Source: Sulfurimonas sp. (GTDB lineage Bacteria; Campylobacterota; Campylobacteria; Campylobacterales; Sulfurimonadaceae). Taken from it: 64,000 nt of DNA. A program made the position numbers and the translations under genes. Within the stretch, counting starts at the first letter, position 1, and each line of letters starts with the position of its first letter. Shown piece by piece: positions 39,470 through 51,710 of this stretch. The stretch covers positions 1 to 64,000 of the forward strand of contig NZ_JALXBK010000094.1 of assembly GCF_026991475.1 (NCBI RefSeq). Direction: 5' to 3'. Under the pieces are notes generated by a model. That model had not been told where the DNA came from. It made no database searches and was given only the letters and a program-made list of their open reading frames with translations.

Positions 39470-40810
39470 CTAGAAGTTTAATTTTGCATATACTTGAACA
39501 CTGTTTGTGTTATCACCATTACCAACTGTAGAGTTAATATACGCTAAAGTAGTATCAAGTGGACCAAACGATTTAGAAGCTGTCAAAGTAACTTCTTGAA
39601 GATCACCAGCATCATTTGCTGCATTATGATCAGCATTAGTATAATATGCACCTAAGTCAAAAAGACCATTTACAGGTGAAGTTACAGTTACATTATAAGC
39701 TGTAGTATCAGTTCTTGTTACAAAACCATAGTTCCACCATGCTTCAGTATAAAGTTTAGACTGTGCAGTTGATGAGTGATTTGTAACATCCGTATTTGTA
39801 GCAGTATTAAAGCCAGCAAATCCGAGTGAACCATCTTTATTAGTTTGAGAGTATGCAACGCTTGCAGCGAACATATCTTTCATACCGTAACCAAGTTTTA
39901 CAGCATAAACATTATCTTCTTTACTTCCACTAGCAGCTGCAGTTACACCAGAGTATTGTGCACCAAGAGTAAGACCTTTAGCACCTAAAGAAGATGCATC
40001 CAAATCAGCTTGTAACCAGTATGCAGTTGCAACTTGTGTAACATCATAGTACCATGCTTGCGCAGTAAGTGGTTTCCAAGAGTTATTGATAACACCCGCT
40101 GCATATGCACCGTTTGTACCATAAGTAGTAAAATCACCATTTGCATTTACAACAGGAGCTACTGCTAAATTATAAGTTTTTTGTACTGCGCTTTGTGCAT
40201 TTTGTCCAAAAGTTTCAGTACCATTACCATTACCAATATACGCACCTACTAAAGTAGTATCAGGAATATCTTGATTGATTAATACTGCACCCTCGAAAGT
40301 ATTTTCTTCAGCAGTCCATGTTTCAGTAAATGCAAGTGGAGTATCTAAAGCCATACGACCAAGTTTAGCAGTAGTTTTACCTGCTGTTGCAGCTACCCAT
40401 GCTTCTTTCATCCAACTAGCATTTTCAACTTTCGCACCACCTAGTACTTTACCATAACTAGCACCAGTTGGAGCAGTTGCAGTATGTGAACCAGCCCATA
40501 CATTAGATACCAAATTGTTTTCTAAACCTAAAGTTGTAAGTACTGTATAACCAGCACCCGCACTAATAGATACTAAATCATTTTTTACTAAATCTGCACT
40601 TACATTTAAGTTTACTGCAACATCAGCTGCACTTGAGTCTTTTGAAAAAAGAGTACCACTTGTACGCCCTTTTACTGCATCATAACCAGATGCGCCATCA
40701 GTAGTATTGTAGAAAAGGTTAGCATCACCACTTACTTTTACATTTTCAAGAGCAAATGCACTTGAACCTATTAATAGTGCTGCCACTAAACTCATTTTTG
40801 TAAATTTCAT
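39470..40810 (-). CDS. Outer-membrane porin
   Basis: Signal peptide MKFTKMSLVAALLIGSSAFA, beta-barrel pattern, terminal SVQVYAKLNF. Confidence 0.8.
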   Translation of the reverse strand: MKFTKMSLVAALLIGSSAFALENVKVSGDANLFYNTTDGASGYDAVKGRTSGTLFSKDSSAADVAVNLNVSADLVKNDLVSISAGAGYTVLTTLGLENNLVSNVWAGSHTATAPTGASYGKVLGGAKVENASWMKEAWVAATAGKTTAKLGRMALDTPLAFTETWTAEENTFEGAVLINQDIPDTTLVGAYIGNGNGTETFGQNAQSAVQKTYNLAVAPVVNANGDFTTYGTNGAYAAGVINNSWKPLTAQAWYYDVTQVATAYWLQADLDASSLGAKGLTLGAQYSGVTAAASGSKEDNVYAVKLGYGMKDMFAASVAYSQTNKDGSLGFAGFNTATNTDVTNHSSTAQSKLYTEAWWNYGFVTRTDTTAYNVTVTSPVNGLFDLGAYYTNADHNAANDAGDLQEVTLTASKSFGPLDTTLAYINSTVGNGDNTNSVQVYAKLNF

Positions 40811-40918
40811 ATATTCTCCTTATCGTTTTACAAATTTCATCATCAGTATAGCACAGCATACTCTTGCAATTTGCTTAAATTCAGTATATTTATATAGTTT
40901 TCAGCTATAATTCTTATT

Positions 40919-41219
40919 ATGAAACAACCTATACAACTAATTTTAACAACCATTATGCTATTTATGACAGCATGTAGTGCACCTAAGGTAACAAACTCAT
41001 CACAAAGAAGTGATAAAAAGAGTGGTTTTTTACAAGAACATTTAGATAACTGGCTGCAAAAGGATTGGGAACCTGCAGTGAAAGAGAAAGATAAAGAGAC
41101 TTCTGAGCGATTTAGACTACAAGACTATGTAGATAAAGCCTCTCTCTATATGAAAGCACATCCAAGTGATTACAATAATTCAAATGTAAAAAAGTTAGAG
41201 GCGCTTCCCGTTATAGGTA

Positions 41220-41224
<5 letters not shown>
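40919..41224 (+). CDS. Small lipoprotein
   Basis: Lipobox LFMTACS. Confidence 0.65.
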
Positions 41225-42064
<840 letters not shown>

Positions 42065-42076
42065 CTAATTTTTCCT

Positions 42077-42787
42077 TTATTTAGTTTTATCAAGCTCATC
42101 GGCGTATTGAATCATTTTGCCAAAGTGTTCTGCATATAAGGCTGCACTCCCCACTAAAATACCATCAACATTTTTCACACTCAAAACATCTTTTGCATTG
42201 TTTACTTTTACACTGCCACCATAAAGCAGTGGTGCAGAAGATATTTTTTTCAACTCTGCATGAATGTCTTCAATATCTTCAAGTGTAGGTGTAAGTCCTG
42301 TGCCAATTGCCCATACAGGTTCATACGCAACAACAAGATTTTCATAATCACTGTCTATGCCTTCATATTGTTTCTTTATATATGTAAGCATTGTTTGCTT
42401 GGATGCTTCACGAATCTCTTTAGGTTCGCCCACACAAAAGACAATTTTAAAACCTTTTTCTTTAAAATAATTGAACTTTTGTACTAAAAATTCTTGACTT
42501 TCACCCAAAATATGACGGCGTTCACTATGTCCGATTAAAATCGTTTTTATACCAAATTCATCAAGTTGTTCGAGTCCTGTTTCACCTGTAAATGCTCCAT
42601 TTTGTGTTGGGTATGCATTTTGAGCACCAATAGTTATGCTTTTTGTTTGGAAACTATCTAAAGATGTCATAGCAGGAAAAACCAAAACATCAGAAGATGA
42701 GACATCTGCAAATTTTTGCAACTCTTGTATATAACTGTGTGTAGCACTGCGTGTCAGGTTTGTTTTTAAATTCGCTGCTATTATCAT
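42077..42787 (-). CDS. tpiA: Triosephosphate isomerase
   Basis: IIAANLKTNLTR...GHSERRHILGE...AYEPVWAIGTG...LYGGSVK. Confidence 0.95.
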   Translation of the reverse strand: MIIAANLKTNLTRSATHSYIQELQKFADVSSSDVLVFPAMTSLDSFQTKSITIGAQNAYPTQNGAFTGETGLEQLDEFGIKTILIGHSERRHILGESQEFLVQKFNYFKEKGFKIVFCVGEPKEIREASKQTMLTYIKKQYEGIDSDYENLVVAYEPVWAIGTGLTPTLEDIEDIHAELKKISSAPLLYGGSVKVNNAKDVLSVKNVDGILVGSAALYAEHFGKMIQYADELDKTK

Positions 42788-42789
42788 TT

Positions 42790-44001
42790 CTAACTCTCTT
42801 CTTTACTTTTTTCAACCATCAAAGGTTTCACACCCGGAAGAATTTTACCCTCAAGAAGCTCCAGTGAAGCCCCTCCACCAGTTGAAATAAAACTCATCTC
42901 ATCATCAACACCAACACGCTGCACTAGGTCTGCGGTATCACCACCACCAACAACTGTTGTCGCATACGAATCGGCTACAAAATGTGCTATTTTTGAGCTA
43001 CCTCTTGCAAATTTGTCCATTTCATAAACACCCATTGGTCCATTCCAAAGTACTGTTTGAACATCGTTTAAGCCTTCGCGATAGAGTCTTACAGTTGCAG
43101 GTCCAATGTCAAGCCCCATCCAACCACTTGGAATCTCTTGTGCAGTTACAATCTTACTTACAGCATCTTCTGCAAACTTCTCAGCAGCAACTACATCTAC
43201 AGGAAGATAGAGTTTCACACCAAGTTTTTTCGATTCATCCATGATGCTTTGTGCCTCTTGCAACAAATCATCTTCAACTAGTGATGCACCTATGTTGTAG
43301 CCCATCTGCTTTAAAAATGTAAATGCCATTCCTCCACCAATGAAGATTTTATCTACTTTTGGTAAAAGATTTACAAGTGCTTCAAGTTTTCCTGAAACCT
43401 TACTACCACCAACTATTGCAGCAAAGGGACGTACTGGGCTATTTATAAGTTTTCCAAAAAAGTTAATCTCGCGATCAAGTAAAAAGCCTGCTGCTTTATG
43501 TTCATTGTCAAAAAAGTGCGTGATACCTTCTACAGAAGCATGAGCACGGTGGCTTACACCAAAAGCATCATTAACATAAAACTCAGCCATTGATGCCAAA
43601 GTCTTTGCTAAAACAGGATCATTTTTTGTCTCACCAGCTTCAAAACGAAGGTTTTCAAGGAGTAGTACTTCTCCATCTTTAAGAGCTGCTGCTTTACTCA
43701 TAGCATCTTCACCAACTACATCTTTAGCCAAAGTTACATCACGCTTTAAAAGATGTTGCAAACGACGTGCTACAGGTGCAAGTGAATACTTTTCAACCAC
43801 TTCGCCCTTTGGACGACCAAGGTGAGAAGCTAAAATTACTGCACAATTTTGGTCAAGACAATAATGAATTGTTGAAATTGCTGAACGAATACGTCTATCA
43901 TCTGAAATATTTCCAAACTCATCCATTGGTACATTAAAATCACATCTTATGAAAACTTTTTTACCTGCCAAATCTAACTTTTTTATATTTAATAATTCCA
44001 C
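42790..44001 (-). CDS. pgk: Phosphoglycerate kinase
   Basis: [32 protein letters not shown]. Confidence 0.97.
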   Translation of the reverse strand: MELLNIKKLDLAGKKVFIRCDFNVPMDEFGNISDDRRIRSAISTIHYCLDQNCAVILASHLGRPKGEVVEKYSLAPVARRLQHLLKRDVTLAKDVVGEDAMSKAAALKDGEVLLLENLRFEAGETKNDPVLAKTLASMAEFYVNDAFGVSHRAHASVEGITHFFDNEHKAAGFLLDREINFFGKLINSPVRPFAAIVGGSKVSGKLEALVNLLPKVDKIFIGGGMAFTFLKQMGYNIGASLVEDDLLQEAQSIMDESKKLGVKLYLPVDVVAAEKFAEDAVSKIVTAQEIPSGWMGLDIGPATVRLYREGLNDVQTVLWNGPMGVYEMDKFARGSSKIAHFVADSYATTVVGGGDTADLVQRVGVDDEMSFISTGGGASLELLEGKILPGVKPLMVEKSKEES

Positions 44002-44010
44002 TATTATCCT

Positions 44011-45018
44011 TTAATTTTTTTTACTTATATGAATTGCCATATCAAGAAGGCGTGAAGAGTAACCCCATTCATTGTCATACCATGACATTATTTTTATCAT
44101 ATTTGAACCTATTACTTGAATCAAATCCTCTGCAACAATAGAGCTATAATTACATCCAACAAAGTCTTGCGAAACACGCATCTCTTTGTCTATGAGTAAA
44201 ATACCTGCAAACTCACTCTCTGCTTTTTTATTAAAAAGTGCTCTAACTTCTGCTTCTGTTGTATTTTTACCGACAACAACATTCAAATCCATCATAGAGA
44301 CATCAGGGGTTGGTACACGCACACTCTGTCCATGTAATTTACCTTCAAGCTGTGGCATAACGCGGTTAATGGCCTTTGCTGCACCAGTTGTTGTTGGTAT
44401 CATATTTACAGCTGCCGCACGAGAACGCCTTTTATCACGGGTATGCTTTACATCGAGTAGATTTTGATCATTTGTATAGGAGTGAATGGTCGTCATTAAA
44501 CCTTTTTCAATGCCAAAAGCATCATCAAGAATTTTTGCTACAGGCGCTAAACAATTTGTCGTACATGAAGCATTAGAGACAATGCTCTGCCCCGCATACT
44601 CTTGCTCATTAACACCCATTACAAATGTAGGTGTTACCTCATCTTTTGCAGGAGCAGAGAGCAAAACTTTTTTTATACCATTATCTATGTATGTTTGAGC
44701 AATTGAAGAAGTTAAAAAGAGCCCTGTACACTCAAGCACCAAATCAGCACCACACTCATAAAAGGGAAGATTTTTTGGCTGGGATTCTGAGAAAATTTTA
44801 ATACTTTTTCCATCTATAGAGATGTGCTCTTCATCAATTTTAGAGACCAAAACATCAAATGTTCCATGAACAGAATCATTTTGTAAAAGATAGAGCATCA
44901 TATCTATCTCTGTTAAGTCATTAATGGCAACGATTTGTACATCGTCTCGTTTCGACGCAATACGAGTAACACAACGCCCTATTCTACCAAAGCCATTAAT
45001 AGCTATTTTCAATGCCAT
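44011..45018 (-). CDS. gap: Glyceraldehyde-3-phosphate dehydrogenase, type I
   Basis: KIAINGFGRIGR...SNASCTTNCLAPVAK. Confidence 0.97.
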   Translation of the reverse strand: MALKIAINGFGRIGRCVTRIASKRDDVQIVAINDLTEIDMMLYLLQNDSVHGTFDVLVSKIDEEHISIDGKSIKIFSESQPKNLPFYECGADLVLECTGLFLTSSIAQTYIDNGIKKVLLSAPAKDEVTPTFVMGVNEQEYAGQSIVSNASCTTNCLAPVAKILDDAFGIEKGLMTTIHSYTNDQNLLDVKHTRDKRRSRAAAVNMIPTTTGAAKAINRVMPQLEGKLHGQSVRVPTPDVSMMDLNVVVGKNTTEAEVRALFNKKAESEFAGILLIDKEMRVSQDFVGCNYSSIVAEDLIQVIGSNMIKIMSWYDNEWGYSSRLLDMAIHISKKN

Positions 45019-45079
45019 TATTTATCCTAAAAAATTTAATTGGATTATTTTATCCAAAATTAGTTATAATTCGTATTAA

Positions 45080-45640
45080 ATGGAAACAGTAGCACTCTAT
45101 GGAGGTTCTTTTGACCCTCCACATATTGGTCATGAAGCGGTTGTAAAAGCACTTAGCGAACTTTCGTTTATTGATAAAACGATTGTAATGCCGACCTATC
45201 TCAATCCATTTAAAAGAGCTTTCTTTGCCCCACCAGAGCTGCGTTTGAAATGGTTGAAAAATATTTTTTCTTCTTATAAAAATGTACAAATTAGCTCTTT
45301 TGAGGTGGATTTACAAAGGGAAGTGGCTACTGTTGAAACGATTAAATATTTGAAAAAAAAATATTCTAGAATTTACCTCGTAATAGGTGCAGATAATCTA
45401 AAATCGCTGCATAAGTGGCAGGATTATGATGAATTGAAAGAGTCAGTCCACTTTATAATAGCAAAAAGAGATGCAGTTACAGTCTCTGATGACTTTATCA
45501 AGTTAGAGATTGACGAGAATATTTCTTCTTCATCTTTACGAAAAAATATGGATATAAAAAAATTACCAAAGGCAGTTGCTAAACAAATTGCCCAATACTA
45601 CAAGGAACACAATGCAAAACAGAATACAAAAAATAACTGA
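45080..45640 (+). CDS. nadD: Nicotinate-nucleotide adenylyltransferase
   Basis: ALYGGSFDPPHIGHEAVVKAL; SSSSLRKNMD. Confidence 0.93.
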   Translation: METVALYGGSFDPPHIGHEAVVKALSELSFIDKTIVMPTYLNPFKRAFFAPPELRLKWLKNIFSSYKNVQISSFEVDLQREVATVETIKYLKKKYSRIYLVIGADNLKSLHKWQDYDELKESVHFIIAKRDAVTVSDDFIKLEIDENISSSSLRKNMDIKKLPKAVAKQIAQYYKEHNAKQNTKNN

Positions 45641-45929
45641 TTCACTCGACAAAAACAAAGCAGAAGCAATAGAAGTTTTTGACCTTAATGATAAAAACTA
45701 CATCGTTGATTATGCGGTTATTGCATCATCACTCGGACAAAAACACACTTTAGCGCTACTAAACCATCTTAAAGATGAGCTCAAACCTCAAGAGTATTTT
45801 AACAATGTTGATGAGAGTGGAGACTGGGTTGTGATTGACTTAGGTGATATTCTTATTCATATAATGACTCCTGAATATAGAGTTAAGTATGATATGGAAA
45901 CATTTTTGAGTGAGTTAGGGAGTCACTAA
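45576..45929 (+). CDS. rsfS: Ribosomal silencing factor RsfS
   Basis: [41 protein letters not shown]...[22 protein letters not shown]; true start probably 45612 (MQNRIQKI). Confidence 0.92.
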   Translation: MLNKLPNTTRNTMQNRIQKITDSLDKNKAEAIEVFDLNDKNYIVDYAVIASSLGQKHTLALLNHLKDELKPQEYFNNVDESGDWVVIDLGDILIHIMTPEYRVKYDMETFLSELGSH

Positions 45930-47327
45930 CTTCTCATTTAACTTCTCTAGTATATCTTTATAGTTGTAGATTGACTCTACATACTTCACAGGTTCTTCCC
46001 CTCTTGCGTAACCATATTTTAGATTTCTATAATATTTTTTATGAGAGAGAAGTGGAAGCACTATCTTCATGTCACTCCAAACATTTGGATTTAACCCTAA
46101 CTTTTGTGCTAGTTTACGAGCATCTTGTATATGACCAAATCCAATATTATAAGCAGCAAGTGCAAATTTTAACTTACTCTCATTCTCTACTTCGGGAGGA
46201 ATATGTTTGATCATCTGCATAAGATGTCTTGTTCCTCCATTAACACTCTCTTTAGGGTCTAGTCTATGTTTTACACCTAACATTTTTGCTGTCTTTTTTG
46301 TAAGCATCATAAGCCCACGCACACCAGTAAAACTTTTTGCTCGTGGATTCCAGTGAGACTCCTGATAAGAAACAGCAGCTAAGAGTGTCCATGGTATCGC
46401 ATATTTTTTTCCTGCTGTTACGAAATATTTTTTATATTTTGGTAATCTACTTTTTATACGCTTATAAAACATTTTTGCATTATAATAATCAAAAAAGAGA
46501 ATATAACCATAATAGCGATCTTTTAATTGTGTCATTTTTCCTTTTTGGTTATAGTCATTCAGCCATGCGTACATATCCATCGCTAATTTTGGTCTATTTT
46601 TTGGAAGTATCCAAGCAAGTTGCTCCCTGGCACTAATAGAAAATGCTAAAGCAATATTTGGAAAATAGCGTAGATTTATAGAGTAAATATTTGAGTCAGC
46701 AATGGTACAATCAATTTGATGTTTTGCCACCATCTCTAGTAACTCTTCTGTAGAGTTATCAGAATTAATGACTGCATTTATGTCAAAGCCATCTTTTTTT
46801 AATGATGTAATTGTCTCTGCATAACTTGTATCTGCCCCAACCATTATATTGAGCCCTTCTAAGTCCTCTACATCTCGTGGAAATTTATCACCTTTTAACA
46901 TATCTCTGTTACAGATTACCTGCTCTTGTACCTCAAAATAAGAGGGTCCAAAATTATATTTTGCTTTTCTTTGGGCAGTTTTTGCTAAAGATGCAGAGGT
47001 GATGTCAATATCACTGCGTTTAGAGAGTGCTAAAGCTTCTTGAACTGTATGTGCTGCCGTAACATTTAGCTCAACGCCCAAATGCTTGGCATAAGATTTG
47101 AGTAAATCATACTCAAATCCCTGTGGACCATCAGCACCTATAATATATGTTGAAGGTGCATTCAAAAGTACTACATTTAACATCCCTCTTCTTTTTATTT
47201 TTTCTAAAAGAGAGACTTTTTTTTGAATTTTAGGTTTTGGCACTGGCGCAGGATGACTTACCCACCCTATGGCAAAAGAGAGAAATGCCAGAGAAAAGAT
47301 AAGTAACATATAAAGGAACTTATTCAT
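45915..47327 (-). CDS. MltF-like membrane-bound lytic transglycosylase
   Basis: SBP_bac_3-like domain fused to an SLT domain ([35 protein letters not shown]). Confidence 0.88.
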   Translation of the reverse strand: MNKFLYMLLIFSLAFLSFAIGWVSHPAPVPKPKIQKKVSLLEKIKRRGMLNVVLLNAPSTYIIGADGPQGFEYDLLKSYAKHLGVELNVTAAHTVQEALALSKRSDIDITSASLAKTAQRKAKYNFGPSYFEVQEQVICNRDMLKGDKFPRDVEDLEGLNIMVGADTSYAETITSLKKDGFDINAVINSDNSTEELLEMVAKHQIDCTIADSNIYSINLRYFPNIALAFSISAREQLAWILPKNRPKLAMDMYAWLNDYNQKGKMTQLKDRYYGYILFFDYYNAKMFYKRIKSRLPKYKKYFVTAGKKYAIPWTLLAAVSYQESHWNPRAKSFTGVRGLMMLTKKTAKMLGVKHRLDPKESVNGGTRHLMQMIKHIPPEVENESKLKFALAAYNIGFGHIQDARKLAQKLGLNPNVWSDMKIVLPLLSHKKYYRNLKYGYARGEEPVKYVESIYNYKDILEKLNEKLVTP

Positions 47328-47350
47328 TTTATAAGTTTACATTCTTATTC

Positions 47351-48628
47351 TTATGCAAATATAAAACGGTTTACCCCATCTTCATACTCATAAGCTAAGA
47401 CCTGATCATGTGCTTTTAAAATAGAATCAACAAGATAAAGCCCCAGTCCAAAACTATTTTTTGAAGGGTTGTCCTTTGTAAATGGTTCTATATAATAGTG
47501 TAAAGGATGAGAAAGTCTTTCACCTTTGTTTTCAAAACAGAGCTCTTTTCTCTCATTTATATAGATTCTAATATGTCCATCTGTTGAGTATTTCATTGCA
47601 TTATCTATCATATTTTTTATAGCAGTTGTGTAGAGTCTGTAGTTAGCATGCATTTTTACCTCACCACTAATCTCAGAGCTAACTCTACTTCTCTCAACCA
47701 TCGCCATATCAATAGCACCATCAATAATATCAACAAGCCTATACTCACTAAACTCTTTTTTATCATCAACACTCGTCACCTCTTCTATCATCGCAAATTC
47801 AGTAACAAGTGCTTCAAGACGTTTAAAAATAGAACTAAATCTATCGCGCTGTTTTTGAGAATCCAACATCTGTGTCGCAATAGTCCCCTTGGCAATTGGT
47901 GTTTTAAGTTCATGCATAAGATTGCGTAAAAAAAGAGTACGGGATTCTAATATATTGTTAATACGAACCCTTGCTTTTTCCATCTCATTTGAGACTAAGC
48001 CTATTTCATCTTCATTACGTGTTTTAAAGGAGATATCCATATTACCTCTTCCATACAGAGCAATCTTTGTACGCAGACGGATAAGAGGACTTAATTTTCT
48101 TAAAACTAAAATAAAAGAGAGACAAATTATGGCAAAAGTTGTTGCATATGCATACAATATATTCACCCAGCTGTATGGGCGGAGTTGGTTATCTTTTATG
48201 AGTATATCACCCTTTGGTGTCTCAATTTGAAAGTATATTTTATGTCCAAATTTCAACATAGTTGCACGGAGTTTACTTACGGTATTTTTCGTATACATTC
48301 CCTTTGCATTTATCATTAAAGAGGTATTAAAGCTATTAAAACCTTCGCGCTTAAGGATTTTACCTTTGCTTAGTATTTTTTTGGAAACTGCTTCATCTTT
48401 TACAACATCAAGATCATATACAGCCAAATTTGCTTCAAGCATAATTTCAGAACTTAAACGCTGTTGGTGTTCACGGTAAATTTGTGTAATCACCGAATAT
48501 TTTGTAAATATATGGTTTATGTACTGTTCGCGGTTGAGTTTGTAAAATTCAAAGAAAACTATACTGACACTTACTAGAGAGACTATAAGTGCAAAAAGTA
48601 TAGTGATGAGGACTGCATGGCGTTTCAT
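47351..48628 (-). CDS. Sensor histidine kinase, ArsS-like
   Basis: HAMP, RNLMHELKTPIAKG H-box, GLGLYLVDSIL. Confidence 0.88.
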   Translation of the reverse strand: MKRHAVLITILFALIVSLVSVSIVFFEFYKLNREQYINHIFTKYSVITQIYREHQQRLSSEIMLEANLAVYDLDVVKDEAVSKKILSKGKILKREGFNSFNTSLMINAKGMYTKNTVSKLRATMLKFGHKIYFQIETPKGDILIKDNQLRPYSWVNILYAYATTFAIICLSFILVLRKLSPLIRLRTKIALYGRGNMDISFKTRNEDEIGLVSNEMEKARVRINNILESRTLFLRNLMHELKTPIAKGTIATQMLDSQKQRDRFSSIFKRLEALVTEFAMIEEVTSVDDKKEFSEYRLVDIIDGAIDMAMVERSRVSSEISGEVKMHANYRLYTTAIKNMIDNAMKYSTDGHIRIYINERKELCFENKGERLSHPLHYYIEPFTKDNPSKNSFGLGLYLVDSILKAHDQVLAYEYEDGVNRFIFA

Positions 48629-48629
48629 A

Positions 48630-49304
48630 TTATTTTAAAAGTTTATAACCAACACCACGAACTGATTCTATAAGAGACTTGTCTCCAAGTTTATTGCGAA
48701 TACGCCCCACCATAACATCTATGCTTTTATTTGAAGAGTCCTCATTGATTGCGTTTACATTATGAATCAAATCTTCACGAGAAACTACAAGCCCTTGTTT
48801 ACTTATCATATATGATAAAATTCCAAACTCTGCGTTTGTAAGCTCAATATTGCGTCCTTTATATGTGATGGTCATTGTCTCTTTATCACATTTAAAGTCA
48901 CTTTTATTCTCTTCTTTTGCTTCCGTTTTTGCTTCATAACGACGAAGTACTGAGTGAATACGCGCTTCAAGTTCTCGTGGATCATAAGGCTTTGGAAGGT
49001 AATCATCTGCACCAAGTTCAAGTGCTTTTATTTTATCTGTAACATCACTTCTAGCACTTGAAATGATAATAGGAATATCTTGACGTTCACGAATAGCCTC
49101 GCACACTTCAAGTCCGTCCATTCCCGGTAGTGTCAAATCCAAAATAACTAAATCAAAAGGTTCAAGTTTTAAAATACTTACTGCCTTAAAAGGGTCATCT
49201 TCAGTAATTACTTCAAAATCAAACTGCTCAAGATACTCAGTAAGTATCTCAGCAAGTTCTAAATCATCTTCTATCATTAATATTTTTTGTTTTTTATCTG
49301 ACAT
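48630..49304 (-). CDS. OmpR-family response regulator, ArsR(acid)-like
   Basis: KILMIEDDLELAEILTEYLEQ...LVILDLTLPGMDGLEVC...ESVRGVGYKLLK. Confidence 0.9.
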   Translation of the reverse strand: MSDKKQKILMIEDDLELAEILTEYLEQFDFEVITEDDPFKAVSILKLEPFDLVILDLTLPGMDGLEVCEAIRERQDIPIIISSARSDVTDKIKALELGADDYLPKPYDPRELEARIHSVLRRYEAKTEAKEENKSDFKCDKETMTITYKGRNIELTNAEFGILSYMISKQGLVVSREDLIHNVNAINEDSSNKSIDVMVGRIRNKLGDKSLIESVRGVGYKLLK

Positions 49305-49329
49305 TTTTTAACCTTTTTTTAATATTATA

Positions 49330-51474
49330 TCACATTAACATTAGTGTAACTCTATAGCCTATAAATGCTAAGCTATATGCTACCACAGAAGTAAAAACAA
49401 AAAGATAAAATGCATATTTCCAACTTCCTGCTTCTTTAGCAAAGACCGTTGTTGCTGCCAAACACGGCAGATATATCATAATGACAATTATAAACGCAAC
49501 AGCGGAAGCAAAAGGAATATTTTTACGAATATTATTTGCCAAAGATTTTGATGATTCATCTACATCTCCACCAATAGAGTAAAGAACACCTAAAGTAGAA
49601 ACAACCACCTCTTTTGCTGCCAAACCAGCTTGTAGTGCTACATTCATTTTCCAATCAAAACCAAGTGGTGCGACAATAGGTTGTGTAAATTTGCCCAACC
49701 TTCCTAAATAACTCTCTCCTAGTTGTGCTTCTGCAAGTTGATTTTCTAAAAGTGCTTTTTGTTTGACACTGACACTTTTTTCAATCTTTGCAGCATAAAC
49801 TTTATCGAGATTTACATCATGAGGATAGTTACTTAAGAACCAAACTAATATTGCAGCACCAGCAATGAAAGTACCTGCTTTTTTAAGATACATAATAGTC
49901 TGCGTTAAAACAGTATGCCAAATAAGCTTCAACGTAGGAAGTCTATACTTTGGCATTTCCATAACAAATGGTTCATCTACACCCTTAAACGCAGTAATCT
50001 TCAAAACTTTTGCAAATATAAGCCCTAAAATCGCACCTGAAATATAGATACCAAAAAGGACATTTCCTGCCATACTTTGAGCAAAGAACGCCCCAGTAAA
50101 AAGTACATATACAGGAAGCCTTGCTCCACATGACATAAATCCAATGATAAAAAGCGTTAAGAGTCTATCTCTGTCATTTTTCAAAATTCTCGCACTCATA
50201 TATGCTGGAATAGAACAACCAAACCCTGTTACAAGCGGAATAAAGCTCTGCCCGTGCAAGCCAAACTTATGAAAAAATCCATCGAGTAAAAAGGCAACAC
50301 GACTCATATAACCCGTTGTTTCGAGTAGTGCAATACCAATAAATAAAATAATAATATTTGGCGTAAAAAGCACAACAGCACCAACACCGCCAATAATTCC
50401 ATCAACAACTAAAGAGCGTACATCGTCATTTGATATTGTTGGAGCTATAGTGGTTCCAAGCCATGTGAAAAAGGCACTTATCCAATCCATTGGAATATTT
50501 CCAAGTGTGAAAGTCAACTGAAACAGACTCCACATAAAAAATAAAAATATGGGAATACCGAAAATAGGATGGATTAGAAGCCTATCTATTTTCTCTGTTA
50601 ATGTTTTTGCCTCATGCTTTGTTGTTGTTTGCTTCACAACTTCTGCGACTATACCACGGTTAAACGCAGCATATTCTTCTGCAAATGCCTCTTTTATATC
50701 ATCAGTATTATGATGCAATTCTATATGTTTTGAAGCTTCTATGACAATAGGTTGCAGTTCTGTCCATATAGGCTCTTCATGCAGTTTCTCATAAGTTTTT
50801 TTATTCTCTTTAAGTAGATTAATCGCTATATTTCTATAACTGTTTACAGCTTGAAAATTATGCTTTTGTAAATAAGAGACAATATTTTCTATCTCCTCTT
50901 CAACTGCTTCACTAAAAATAAGTTTAGGCTCTTTTTTCTCCCCTTCAAACTTTTTCACAACAGTATCAATTAACTCTTCAATCCCTGTTTTTGCAGCTGC
51001 CGAAACTTTTACACAAGGAATATTGAGCAGTTCACTCATATATTGTGCATTTACTTCTATGCCCTCTTTATCCGCTTCATCACTCATATTTAGCGCTATT
51101 ACAAGTTTTTTACTCATTGTGAGCAGTTCAGAAGTAAGTTGAAGATTTTTTTCTAAATTGGTAGAGTCCATAACATTAATAATAATGTCATACTCTTCAG
51201 CACACAAATAGTTATGTGTAACTCTCTCTTCTATTGTATAATCAGTAAAAGCATAGGTTCCTGGCAAATCAACAACTGTAAATTTATAATCTTTATAATC
51301 AAAAAGCACTTCTGTTTTATCAACCGTTACACCAGAAAAATTTCCAACATGTAGATGTGCATTACTCACCGAGTTAATGAGCATACTTTTTCCAACATTT
51401 GGTTGTCCGACAAGTGCTACTTTAATATGTTTGGCAGTTATTGGACAAATTATTTTTTCATTACTCTCTTTCAT
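49330..51474 (-). CDS. feoB: Ferrous iron transport protein B
   Basis: KVALVGQPNVGKSMLINSVSNAHLHVGNFSGVTVDK...TVVDLPGTYAF; multi-TM. Confidence 0.97.
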   Translation of the reverse strand: MKESNEKIICPITAKHIKVALVGQPNVGKSMLINSVSNAHLHVGNFSGVTVDKTEVLFDYKDYKFTVVDLPGTYAFTDYTIEERVTHNYLCAEEYDIIINVMDSTNLEKNLQLTSELLTMSKKLVIALNMSDEADKEGIEVNAQYMSELLNIPCVKVSAAAKTGIEELIDTVVKKFEGEKKEPKLIFSEAVEEEIENIVSYLQKHNFQAVNSYRNIAINLLKENKKTYEKLHEEPIWTELQPIVIEASKHIELHHNTDDIKEAFAEEYAAFNRGIVAEVVKQTTTKHEAKTLTEKIDRLLIHPIFGIPIFLFFMWSLFQLTFTLGNIPMDWISAFFTWLGTTIAPTISNDDVRSLVVDGIIGGVGAVVLFTPNIIILFIGIALLETTGYMSRVAFLLDGFFHKFGLHGQSFIPLVTGFGCSIPAYMSARILKNDRDRLLTLFIIGFMSCGARLPVYVLFTGAFFAQSMAGNVLFGIYISGAILGLIFAKVLKITAFKGVDEPFVMEMPKYRLPTLKLIWHTVLTQTIMYLKKAGTFIAGAAILVWFLSNYPHDVNLDKVYAAKIEKSVSVKQKALLENQLAEAQLGESYLGRLGKFTQPIVAPLGFDWKMNVALQAGLAAKEVVVSTLGVLYSIGGDVDESSKSLANNIRKNIPFASAVAFIIVIMIYLPCLAATTVFAKEAGSWKYAFYLFVFTSVVAYSLAFIGYRVTLMLM

Positions 51475-51698
51475 ATCTCTTTTACCTCTATTTGTGCAGC
51501 TTCTTCAGAACGAAGTGCCAAACGCATCTTCCCCACCTTAATTTCAATAGTCTTTTTACGTGGAGCCTGTGCCAATACTTCTAACTCAGCATCTTTCATA
51601 ATACCAAAAGAGATAAGTCTCTGTTTCAAATCATACGCTGCATTTAGCTTAGAAACTTTTACTTTTTCACCTCTGTCACAATCTAACAAATTTTTCAT
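51471..51698 (-). CDS. feoA: Ferrous iron transport protein A
   Basis: FeoA SH3-like domain, 4-nt overlap with feoB. Confidence 0.9.
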   Translation of the reverse strand: MKNLLDCDRGEKVKVSKLNAAYDLKQRLISFGIMKDAELEVLAQAPRKKTIEIKVGKMRLALRSEEAAQIEVKEI

Positions 51699-51710
51699 TT
51701 GACTCTCTTT

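Noticed and set aside
47889-48230. 113-aa + strand ORF
   Set aside because: Antisense to the histidine kinase; no recognisable family.
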